NCBI GenBank assembly: GCA_000827325.1
Contig: KN832879.1
Location: 434,001 to 498,000, forward strand
Reading direction: 5' to 3'
Origin: Oidiodendron maius Zn
Taxonomy: Eukaryota > Ascomycota > Leotiomycetes > Myxotrichaceae
DNA length: 64,000 nucleotides
Shown in pieces: positions 48,973 to 58,606 of the stretch (position 1 is the stretch's first letter; each line of letters begins with the position of its first letter). The notes under the pieces are model-generated. The model saw only the letters and a list, made by a program, of their open reading frames with translations. It did not search any database and was not told where the DNA came from. The translations under genes were made by a program, and so were the position numbers.

Positions 48973-49738
48973 TTACTTACCCAGATTGTTCACACATTCC
49001 TCACAGCTCTCTAAAAGACCGAATCCGGCACATATAGTGCAGCACGCACAGCAAGCGCACAATCCTGGTCCGCTGTAGAGTGTTACAGTGTTATTTCGCT
49101 TGTCCAAGTTGTACAGAACACATACCACCCTCCCGTACCACCCCCTTGCTTCGATTTCTCTTGCGGATACTGCATCTGGGTACGGGTCTCAGTTACATTC
49201 GATAGGGGTTGGCCAATTAATATACCTGTTCTGGTGGAGCATATGCTTGAACGGAAACTGGCTGACTGGCTTGGAGGGGCTGTTGTAGTGGAGGCTGCTG
49301 AGTATACAGAACCTGCTGAGCCAGCAGAATCTAAGTCTTGGAGAACAATTGAAAGGGAATTCTTGATGCATTAGCCCATTGCTTACCGGCGAAGAGGACT
49401 GCTGTTGTCCTGGCTCATATAAACTGGGTTGTGGGTGGGGTATCTAGCAAATAAACTTAAGTACTTGAAAAATTATGGTTTGGTCACCAGGTGTGTACCA
49501 ACCGGCTGGAACCCTGGCTGTTGTCCATTACTAGGGTGGTTATGACCGCCATCAAGATGGCTCCCCTGAGTATAGAATGTAAGCATTCATAAGGAAAAGA
49601 GGCAAGGTAATGCCCAGTCATTTCAAAACCTACTGGATGAGGGCGCCCTTGCTGTTCGGCACCACTTACATGCTGCTGCAGTTGCTGCTCCTGTTGATGA
49701 GGTATACGCCCTTCGCCATAGTAATCTGCTGCGGACAT
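48973..49738 (-). CDS. small CYSTM-like cysteine-rich tail protein
   Basis: Six small exons join in phase: 49738-49670, 49565-49503, 49443-49387, 49330-49226, 49175-49126, 49072-48973, giving 147 aa. The chain starts MSAADYYGEG, continues as a Gln/Pro-rich disordered tract (QQEQQLQQH, QPPLQQPLQ), and ends in a Gly/Cys-rich hydrophobic segment GGCGPGLCACCACCTICAGF followed by a cluster ESCEECV. This layout is that of CYSTM/Rcr-type stress proteins of fungi, in which the Cys-rich end inserts into or associates with the membrane. The stop at 48973 reads through a GTAAGT sequence; if that is a real donor the C-terminus would differ by a few residues. Function is not known beyond the family's link to stress tolerance. 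Confidence 0.68.
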
Positions 49739-50628
49739 GGTAGTAATATAAATATACAAACTTCTATCACAATCAGTCGCGATCTCCTATTGTAATCATC
49801 TCATAACCAACTGGTAACCAATCTTCATGGGGTTGTTTATGTCTTTGTGCCTTAGGTATAGACCGGCGTAGTGCACGTGATAATATAGTAACAGGCCAAT
49901 TATATGCGGCGTGTATCTTAACGCCATAAGAGAGCAAAACAGCGCTGCTTTTAGAACGAAGAGGATTCCCCAAGTTCCCACGATTTTTATTCTTTTATTT
50001 CTGATTTTATTTTAGGCTTTCTTCGTTAGAATAACTATAACTAAATATAATAGACCTACTTGAATGCTACTGTATATAACTTAAAGTGGTTTGAAGGCAA
50101 CTGATAAGCACGGGGTGCACAATGATTTGGGAGAGGTTGGTGGAGGGGCGGAGCAATATACAGGTACAGTACAGTATACTTTACGAACTCTGCCCTTACT
50201 CGCTAGTGATATATTACTAGCTCCCTTAGTGCAAAATTGAAGGTCTATAGCTTTACAAAATATGTAATCGGGAGTGAGGGTGCGAGTTCCCGGCCCTGAC
50301 AGCATTCACGTGACTGCCAATGACGCGATTATCTTAGTGGGATCTGATTACTATCTTGAGAGAGTCCGAAATATTTGAAGCACTCCTCCACATCTCTTCC
50401 GCCATCTACCTCCTCACTTTACAACGAACGCGACATATCCGTAAGGACGTCTTGTACCCGGCCATCCCATGATTCACGCCATTCGACGACTTTTCACTTG
50501 ACGCTCATATCAACTGCGTTCTGACAGTCTGACAGTCAGATAGAGCGAAAGGTGAGTGTCTAGGAGGCCAATAACCGTTATTCCAAGACTAGATCAGCCG
50601 GCCTATCCGGCGTGCCTAGCCAGCAGCT
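49739..50628. other. divergent intergenic, CYSTM-like gene and glutaredoxin gene
   Basis: Contains both promoters. GTGCACGTGATAAT near 49871 and TTCACGTGACTG near 50305 are two more CACGTGA-type sites. A/T-rich middle part around 49980-50070. No coding region seen. Confidence 0.45.
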
Positions 50629-51631
50629 ATGTCGACTCTCAAAGAAATTACCAACGAGGAGGAATGGAATCAACACGTCGCCTCCCTTCCACCAACTACT
50701 CTCCAAATAATTTCATTCCACGCGCCGTGGGCAGCTCGTAAGTCTCCTTGAATAAGTCATAGGACCGGAGACTGGTGCTATGGTCTACGGCTGCTCATTT
50801 TTCTAGCAATGAAGTTAGTGGCTAATAATCCTTAGCCTGCAAGAACATGACAACTGTGCTGCAAACCCTTGCCTCCTCATATCCCGTTACCGATCCCCTT
50901 ACCACTTCATGGGTATCCGTAAACGCTGAAGAGGTTGTGGAAGTCAGCGATTCTTTTGACGTTAGTGCCGTTCCATACCTGGTTCTTACACGAAACAAAG
51001 AGATCCTTGAGACGGTCAGTGGAAGCGACGCAACAAAAGTTCGAGCTACGATTGAGAAGCATGCAAGTAATACTGGAGCTGCAAGCAATGGAGTGAGCAC
51101 AATGGCCACCAATGGAACCGGAGCCAAAAATGTCGATACATCATCCTATGGAGCAGTAGTTGCTTCTACGGCACCCGCATCAGCTGAAGAGCCCAAAAGC
51201 AAGGAAGATCTGCATAAACGATTGTCAGAGCTGGTCAAGGCGGCCTCTGTTATGTTATTTATGAAGGGTACGCCAAGTGCACCGCAGTGTGGGTTCTCAA
51301 GGCAACTCGTCGCAATTTTGAGAGAGAATTCTGTCAAATACGGATTCTTTAACATTCTCGCAGATGACGAGGTCAGGCAAGGGCTGAAGGAGTTTGCAGA
51401 CTGGCCCACATTCCCTCAGTTATGGGTTGAGGGCGAGCTTGTTGGTGGTTTAGATATTGTAAGTTTCATCCTGAAACTGTATTAGTATATCTCAGCGCTA
51501 ACTAATATGAGCAGGTTAAGGAAGAGATTGGAAATGATCCTGACTTCCTCAAGCCGTATAGTGTGGCAAAGAACACTGGAGGCTCTGCTCCTCCGCCCCA
51601 ACAATCGACTCCTGCAACAGCGGCAGCATAA
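50629..51631 (+). CDS. grx4: monothiol glutaredoxin, Grx3/4 type
   Basis: Cytosolic/nuclear CGFS glutaredoxin that binds an Fe-S cluster with glutathione and reports iron status to regulators such as HapX and SreA in moulds. Exons 50629-50737, 50836-51458 and 51515-51631 join to 282 aa. N-terminal thioredoxin-like domain (about 5-112), with WAAPC at 34-38 in place of the WCxxC of true thioredoxins, so only one active-site Cys. A Ser/Ala-rich linker follows, then the glutaredoxin domain at about 160-262 with MKGTPSAPQCGFS (Cys188), the TVP-type loop as WPTFPQLWVEGELVGGLDI, and a short Pro/Gln/Ala tail. A single Grx domain is usual in fungi. No lesion. Confidence 0.95.
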
Positions 51632-51893
51632 TTGATGATACCATCCAAATTTTGCAGACCAGTCAATTCGAAGTAATTCATCTGAAACGCAACGGTATAG
51701 TGTGTATGGGCTTTATCTGATAGTTCCGGCAAAATAACAGGGAGACATCAGACTCCTGCAATTATCTTGCCCTTCCGAAAGTTTTGTGCGATTGAATCGA
51801 TGCCCCAATACTCTACCCACGTATGGCCGGCCGCCACCACCAATAGATAAGCATATATAACTTTCCGTTGCCTCGAATCCGAGCAAGAAACCC

Positions 51894-52387
51894 TCAAGAT
51901 CTTATTACCCCGTCGTACTCTACTCCGTATGTTTGAACCATCTCCTTCACTACTTGACTGCGGACTTGTTCTACTTTTGCGAAGGAAAGCCGATAATAAT
52001 AGTCCTTAGCAAGTAGCTTCATATAGCCCAGCGTTTTTGGATCTGTTGAGCAAAAGAGTGATTTTATTCTCTGCACAACTTTTACCTGCAGATCAGCCCT
52101 TTCATGCTTGTTATCCGCACGACGTGCCCAGATTTGTTTTAATACTCGGTCATTGTGTTGAAGGCAGAAATTGTCCTGAGGTGAAATCTTCTGTCTCTTT
52201 CGCCCAATCGTTACAAATTCATTTGTTGTACTTTCTGGCCCTATCAAGGCGGTTCAGGCTCGCATGTGCTCCAGTGATCAATTGCATGTATACTAGTAGT
52301 GAGGAATGAGTTTCCGTTTGAAGTCTCACACCAGCTTCTAATGCCCTTTTGCCAAGCTTTAGAGTCGAAATATCCTCAGCCTCGCCC
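51894..52387 (-). CDS. unrecognised coding-like fragment, possibly decayed
   Basis: Two minus-strand stretches look coding but are in different frames. From 52387, after a good CTTTACAG acceptor, one reads GEAEDISTLKLGKRALEAGV and then a helical TPR-like segment to a TGA at 52219. The other runs to a TAG/TGA-type stop at 51894 and includes KVVQRIKSLFCSTDPKTLGY and a charged helical end. Neither has a good upstream ATG. I could not find an intron of normal size that joins them in phase. It could be the 3' part of a gene with unusual splicing, or a relic. No function assigned. Confidence 0.3.
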
Positions 52388-52744
52388 CTGTAAAGAAAAC
52401 CATTATTATAGTAATAATTTGGTAAACACAAGATGAAGCATTTACTCTGCGGAGCAATGGACAACTGTTCCCGCCTTCTCAATTTCCTATCTTATTTGGA
52501 GGCAACTTTAAGGATACGTCAGGCCATGTCATATGGGATATTTTCGAATGGAAGTGCGCATATGTGGATAGATAGTATTTACTTTAGGAGACATGAGAAA
52601 GGGTGGAGAAGAGAATAACACTTTGCGTATGAAAAGTACGGTTGACCGGTTCTTGAACTGAATATAAATTATATACTAGATTTTAACTCTATATCCTTTA
52701 AACCAATCTACATAATCGTTTCACGCCATGATAAAGTGGCCGAC
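52388..52744. other. short intergenic, 3' flank of acid phosphatase
   Basis: A/T-rich; holds the 3' end of the phosphatase gene and sequence upstream of the unrecognised fragment. Nothing else seen. Confidence 0.4.
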
Positions 52745-54267
52745 CTAGTACTTGTAAGGGTAAACAGGTGGGTGAGCCCCATCCGGGATCTCGAGTTCGC
52801 CGTGGTAGTAGGTCTTCCAGAACTGGCTGGCCCACTCGAACTGGATGGCGGGCAGGACAGTGCGGCCATTCTGAACAGCAAAGACGTTGGGCACAGGCTG
52901 GGGGGACCATTGGGCGAGAGTGGTGAAGATGCCATCGTATGAGGAGTTGAAGTAGCGCTCCGAGAGGCAAGGCTCAGCATTCCACTTGCGGACGCGGTCT
53001 CCAGTGTGCGCAGCAACGTTGGCGAAGACGTTGGCGCCGACGTCGAAGCGACCAAGGGTGTGAAGGTCCCTATAGAAGAGTTAGTGTGAGGCACATGAGT
53101 GGAAGGGATGAACGTACCAGTTGGCTTCGACGGTGGCGATCTCAGAGTAGTGGTTGTAGTAGTTGTCATCGGTGGTGCCCACGAGGTGATTCGGGACGGC
53201 GTCACCAAGAAGGACGCTGAAGACGCGGTTCTGGATAGTGTAGGTCTCGTTCTCGTCGAAGGTGAGGAGGACGAGGGTATTGTCCATGAAACGCTTGTCG
53301 TTCAGCAGAGGGGTCAGGAAGGTCTTCAACCACTCGCCAGCAACAGTGACGGAGGTGTCATGGCCATCAGAGGTCATGTTGGGGGCTATTTCATCAGGAC
53401 ATTGGTAAATCTCGACAATGGGCAGACTTACTGATAAACATCCACTGGGGGAGCTTGTTCGCCTTGAGATCCTCATAGAAGAGGGTTGTATTCTTGATCT
53501 TGGCGAGGCGGTCGGCCTTTTCGGCCACGGAGTTGTACAGAATCTCAGGGCTAGAGGGGGTTAGTCAGGCAATCATAGCTGGAGGAGTTTGCCTACTTGT
53601 GCTTGCGAACGTAGTCGTTGGCCCCAGTCTTCTGGTTGACCCAGTCGAAACCCTGGTAGCCAGTGTAGGGCAAGTCTTCTTGGTACAGAGACCAGGAAAT
53701 ACCCTTATCCTCTAGCAGGTCAACGACAGAAGAGATGTTCTGAGGGACCTGGGTAAATGGGTCGCCATCAAGACCGAAATAGTCACTGTGATCCGTCAGA
53801 TTTCACCGTTCATAAATGTGACTTGAAGTCCGAGTGAAAAGACATACCCTCCAACGACGGCCATATAGTTAGGCTCACTGGGATGGGTTAAGCAAACATT
53901 GCTGGTCAGTGTGATACCCTTCTTGGCGAAGAATTGGAAGTTGGCTGTGTTTTGTTAGTAACATTGAGGACATACAGGAGAAGCGCAAACTCACGATCGG
54001 CAGCTGCCTTGTCATAATCAGTGTTCTCAAACCACTGTGAAATTTGTTAGAGTCGCGCTCTGAATGTAATGAAATAAAACATACAATTGAGACATATCGA
54101 TCGAAGGCCTTGCCCTTGACTTTGCTGGTAGGGCTCTCGGTTTTGGCGGTAGCTTGCGCCTTGTAGACATCAGCTGGGTCGGACTGAGTGGCCGTGGGCG
54201 TGGCAACAGGGCTGGCCACGGCGCCGGAGACCAGTGCGGCAACAACAACAACAGCTGAGAAACGCAT
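52745..54267 (-). CDS. phoA: secreted acid phosphatase (phosphoesterase family)
   Basis: Releases phosphate from organic esters outside the cell; related to the phosphate-repressible acid phosphatases of Aspergillus and Penicillium. Seven exons agree in phase: 54267-54085, 54034-53995, 53944-53848, 53785-53597, 53550-53432, 53385-53118, 53069-52745, giving 406 aa. The N-terminus MRFSAVVVVAALVSGAVASP is a clear signal peptide. The family motifs follow: FENTDYDKAAAD, THPSEPNYMAVVGGDYFG, FDWVNQK, then ITPNMTSDGHDTSV, TLVLLTFDENETY and NHYSEIATVEANWDLHTLGR. Several N-glycosylation sequons are visible (for example NIS, NTT, NMT, NET, NSS). The promoter has a TATAAAG box on its strand. The gene is divergent from a multicopper oxidase. 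Phosphate control is expected from the family; I did not find a convincing PHO-type CACGTG site in its promoter. Confidence 0.9.
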
Positions 54268-55324
54268 GTTGGCTCTCAATTGAGATGGATCTACAACGAA
54301 TTGGCAAGTGGCAGATGCTGGAGATGTCCTACGGGCTTGACGGAGCTTGACGGAGCTGTCAAAAATCTGGGATCTGCTGCAGCTTTATATGAGCAGCAGG
54401 GCACCTTCCCTTGAGCTGTGCCCATGGGCCCAGGGAGATGGGGAGATGGAAAGGTTCTGGAAGCGCATCTGACGCTTGGCAACTGCAGCAGGGCCGCCCG
54501 GCTTCAAACCGAAGTTATGAAGGTGCAGTATGCGGCAGGTCTCTACGGCGCCGCCGGCTGAGGGGTACACTACTATGACCCTGCCAATTTTGCTGCTGAC
54601 CATTGAAAAGCACCACGAGGGCGGTAAGGCGGATGAGCCAAGGCCCACTGCTGGAGATTGTCGACCTCAGGCGAATTGACGCTACGAGAGTCTTTACATT
54701 TGGAAGCAGTTATGGTCGGGTCATAGACAAACCACCACGCGCATTCAACCATGACCACGAGATACACAGTCCTTGTTGCACCATCTCTCACGCAAGACTC
54801 GGCGTTGAGAAGTCCAGCGCTGGAGGGGAATAGGAGAGAGAGCAACTCAAAGGGGCAGGTCAACAATGCGCAAGCTTCTGCTTGTGAAGTTGGTCGTCCG
54901 CTCAACTGCCCTGTCGGCATCTGCACATGCGAAATTACGCCCATCTCATTGGCACTGCCGTCCCAAGCGTGGGGGACATGGGGTGAGTGTTGGCTTACGG
55001 GCCTGTGGGCAAGCCCGAAGGTGGGAGTCTCCCGTGTGTAAAGGTACCCGGGACACCGTCGCAAGGTTTAATTGTCCCTACGCCGTGCATGGATGCTGTG
55101 AGACTACGGCTTACGGGGATGCGGCCAAAGAGAGGAGATAGTGTCAACCATGTGTATTACTTTTTAGTATGATTCTTCTCGATATTCTATTCTCTATATA
55201 TTGACATCTTGTTTTATCACAACCAGTCTGCCAATGTCTCACTGGGCTGCCATGGGGCCATGACCCAGCCTCCCATCGGCACTTCCTCCCTTCCTGGTTC
55301 TCGCCTCTTGAATAGAAATATACC
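54268..55324. promoter_or_regulatory. divergent promoter region, acid phosphatase and multicopper oxidase
   Basis: 1.06 kb with both promoters and no supported gene; open frames on both strands overlap and lack features. A TATATATTGA-like block near 55193-55203 lies about 125 bases before the oxidase ATG. Confidence 0.45.
54383..54389 (-). promoter_or_regulatory. TATA box candidate of the acid phosphatase gene
   Basis: TATAAAG on the minus strand, about 115 bases upstream of the start codon. It lies between the arms of a 7-bp inverted repeat CTGCTGC / GCAGCAG. Confidence 0.45.
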
Positions 55325-57388
55325 ATGTCGCCTTACGAGGATGCTTCTCCGGTCAAGGCCGAGAGTGTCGAAGCTGTCGAGATGGCCGAACGCGATGACA
55401 GTCATGACCAGGAGCAGCGGCTACTCGGCGGCGATGTCGAGAATACGGGGGACGTCGAGTACCGCGTCGAGTGGCATCTGCGGACGGGCTGGGCTGTTGC
55501 TGGCTCTATCTTCTCTGCCGCGCTGGTCTTCTGTGCCCTGATCATCTTCACGAAGCTGTTCATCGTCAATGGCCCGGCCTCCGAAGACGTCGAGGCAGCC
55601 TCCGAGAGGGTCACTTTCCGGAGACCGGCAGCAGATTACATCCTCGATAAATCCTGGGACTTCAACGCCCCGAGCCGTGTGAGGGAATACAACTGGACAA
55701 TTATTGACATCGTGGCGAATCCTGATGGCGTCTTCAGGCCGCTGCTCTCGATCGATGGCCAGTTTCCGGGCCCCCTGATCGAGTGTAATGAGGGAGACAC
55801 GTTAGTGATCGAGGTAGACAACCAGAGCGTCAATGCCACCTCTCTGCACTTCCATGGCATTTTCCAAAATGGCACAAACTTCATGGATGGCACTGCGGGC
55901 ATCACACAATGCCCCATTGCTCCTAAGCAGAAGTTCCGGTACGAGTTTACCATTAAAGGCCAGTCGGGCACCTACTACTACCATGGCCACCAAGCTGCAC
56001 AGCTCGTCGACGGACTGTATGGACCGATCGTGGTCCATTCCAAAGACGAGAAGAAGCTGCAACAAATCAACTATGTCACAGATCGCGTGGTCATGCTACA
56101 AGACTATTATCATGATATCAGCAGCGGACTGCTTATTGAGTCGCTGGAGCCCGGCAGCGAATCCTCCCCTATTCCGAACGGGGCGCTGCTCAATGGCCTA
56201 AATCGTCGGGACTGCTCCAAGCTCGCTCATCGAATGTGCGACAACTCCACAGCTACGCTCCCGACCTTTGATTTAACCCCAAACGCAAACCACCGCCTAA
56301 GATTCATCAATACAGGAGCCTTCGCCTGGTTCCAAGTTAGCATGGACGATCACAAACTGACCATAACTGAGGCGGATGGGACAGATATCGTTCCGGTCGA
56401 CGAGACGAGCTTGATGATTAGCCCTGCTCAACGGTATAGCGTGGTCATTACTGCCGATCAGAAGCATACGGATTCCTTCTGGCTCCGTGCCAGAATGGTC
56501 TCGCACTGCTGGAAACAACCAAACAAACCTGGTCCTGGGGCTGACGTGGTGAAAGCCATCATCCGCTATGCGTCACCCCATAAGAGGTCCTCGAAATCGA
56601 TGGCTGAACCCACAACACAAGCTACGAACAGAGACTTCGCAGTACAGTGCAAAGATATGAATACAACTTCTTATGTTCCAGCCTCTTTTGAACCACCTCC
56701 TTTAATTGCTGATCACAGCTACTACATCCGTTCTAATCTCGAAATTGGAGATTGGCGCCTCGAGAGAGGGTTCTTCAATAAATCTACCTTCCGACCCAAT
56801 CTGCAACAGCCTACTCTGCACAGAACGATAGAGGGATTGGCAAAGCGGAATGAAAGCTTTACTTCTATGCTCAATAAAGACGGTGTGAATTCCGTGGCCT
56901 ACAACCTGAAGAATGACTTCGTTATCCAGCATTCGGGAATCAAGGTGGTAGATCTGGTCATCGAGAACTTCGATGAGGGCAATCACCCGATGCACTTACA
57001 TGGCCATAAGTTTTGGATCCTCGGCCAGGGTCATGGCGCGTTCCCGGGCTACCAAGCCTTCGGATTCAAATCCGAAGGCAAGGGTATACTGGATGGCCAT
57101 CAGACTCAAGTGGATAACCTAATGAGGAGAGACGTGGCTACTGTAGAGGGATTTGGCTGGCTGGTACTGAGATTTGTGGCCGATAACCCTGGTATCTGGG
57201 CCCTCCACTGTCATATGGCCTGGCATTCTGAGGCCGGTTTGGTGATGCAGTTCCTGAGCCGTGTGGACGAGGTTGCTAAGTGGGAGATTCCAGCGGCGAA
57301 CCGACAACTGTGTGAGGCCAATCTAGAAGAACTGGAGAAAGGGGCGACGCCGAAGGATAGTATATGGTTTGGGTTCGGGGTCGGGTGA
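55325..57388 (+). CDS. multicopper oxidase with N-terminal membrane anchor
   Basis: Single-exon 687-aa laccase-like oxidase. A 55-residue acidic N-terminus is followed by one TM segment at about 56-80 (WAVAGSIFSAALVFCALIIF), so a type II membrane protein with the catalytic part outside or in the lumen is predicted. Three cupredoxin domains follow with all four copper motifs: HFHG at 175-178, YHGHQ at 219-223, HPMHLHGH at 554-561 and HCHMAWH at 628-634. The residue at the axial type-1 copper position downstream is Leu, as in mid- to high-potential laccases. Many NxT/NxS sequons occur in the luminal part. Fet3 ferroxidases have instead a signal peptide and a C-terminal anchor, so this is a different class. 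Substrate (phenols, pigment precursors or metal) cannot be read from the sequence. Confidence 0.9.
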   Translation: MSPYEDASPVKAESVEAVEMAERDDSHDQEQRLLGGDVENTGDVEYRVEWHLRTGWAVAGSIFSAALVFCALIIFTKLFIVNGPASEDVEAASERVTFRRPAADYILDKSWDFNAPSRVREYNWTIIDIVANPDGVFRPLLSIDGQFPGPLIECNEGDTLVIEVDNQSVNATSLHFHGIFQNGTNFMDGTAGITQCPIAPKQKFRYEFTIKGQSGTYYYHGHQAAQLVDGLYGPIVVHSKDEKKLQQINYVTDRVVMLQDYYHDISSGLLIESLEPGSESSPIPNGALLNGLNRRDCSKLAHRMCDNSTATLPTFDLTPNANHRLRFINTGAFAWFQVSMDDHKLTITEADGTDIVPVDETSLMISPAQRYSVVITADQKHTDSFWLRARMVSHCWKQPNKPGPGADVVKAIIRYASPHKRSSKSMAEPTTQATNRDFAVQCKDMNTTSYVPASFEPPPLIADHSYYIRSNLEIGDWRLERGFFNKSTFRPNLQQPTLHRTIEGLAKRNESFTSMLNKDGVNSVAYNLKNDFVIQHSGIKVVDLVIENFDEGNHPMHLHGHKFWILGQGHGAFPGYQAFGFKSEGKGILDGHQTQVDNLMRRDVATVEGFGWLVLRFVADNPGIWALHCHMAWHSEAGLVMQFLSRVDEVAKWEIPAANRQLCEANLEELEKGATPKDSIWFGFGVG

Positions 57389-58606
57389 AGGCATGCTGTA
57401 CGGCATGAACCTGACATTTCGATCACATGACCTGGGTCAACCTTTCAGATAAAGGGGCATTTCAAGCTGGATTAGACCGGTGCCTGCTGCTGAGGAAGCA
57501 TCTTCTTTGGGATGGACGACGGAATATGGAGTCCTTGGCAGAATCCTGTCCACTCAGACAACCGCTACATATTACTGCTCAACAAAGAGATTCGGGTAGG
57601 CAAGGCTGTCCGGAAAGGCAGAGGGAACGTAAGAGATGCTTGACAGAATTTTTTAAAGTGAAGAAATAAAATAGCCCGAAGGGAGAGGGCTCGGAGATAT
57701 CGGATTTAACATAGTTGGAATCGAAAGCTACCCAGCTCTTCCCTACCAAAAGTAACACAGACACTACCAGAACTTTTAATATGGATCTCACCAAGTGACT
57801 CACTCTCGCATCCAAAATCTGTGCGCCGTAATCATCGTAGCCCAGCAAGATTACGTCGCACCCATCATGTAATTGGCCAACAAGCCGCGACACAGTAGTG
57901 GCCTGGTGAGGTGGTATTGAGCGTGAATTATATAAACACCCTGTGTGCCTTGATCTGCTGAGGTTAAGCCAGGAAATAGCAAAGAAGTGCTGACTGAGCA
58001 CATTACCTCATTTTAAGCCTTGCATTTCAGGCATAAACAATCTAACTTGCACTCGACCTTGAGTGAGGAACATGCGTAAGGCTACCTCGTCCACGACGCC
58101 GCATTGATACATTTCCACCTGCACCGCCAAAACATCATCGATTTAACTCGACGGGAACTGGGTAGTGTTATCGGCTACCGCCTGCCGTTATCCCTAGAGG
58201 TCTCTTCTGTCGCCATATCGACCTGCGAGAGCTGCGATACGGACAGAGCCACACCCCGCACACCGACGAGCCCAGATTGCCTGAGTGCTGTGGTTCGTGG
58301 CACTGCGCGGTGAAGGATAGTGAAGTCGCCGAGTCTTCGCCTGGGCATTGGTATCGCGTTGGAAGTTAGATTGAGGACTAGGAAAGCTACGAGGGGAAAA
58401 CTAGGGGTCTCGAAGAAGGGCCGGAATCGCCTGAGAAAAGGGGGTTCTCAACGCCTGAAATTGACTGCCTGGCGTCCTGTTGGAAGATACAGGACGACTT
58501 GGGTGAGAAGGCGTCCGAGAATTGCCAGTCGCTGGCTTAGTCTCACCAGCGCATAAGCATCGTCAAGGAAAACCCCAAGTCCATTAACACTTGAACAACA
58601 TTCAAC
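57389..58606. other. intergenic, oxidase to Zn2Cys6 gene
   Basis: No supported gene. A minus-strand open frame at 57579-58001 has a short hydrophobic stretch but starts without ATG and resembles nothing I know. The part nearest 58606 should hold the promoter and leader of the regulator. Confidence 0.45.

Noticed and set aside
57579-58001. 140-codon minus-strand frame with a hydrophobic stretch
   Set aside because: Begins with GTG, no signal peptide, no recognised family, and lies in the 3' flank of the oxidase.
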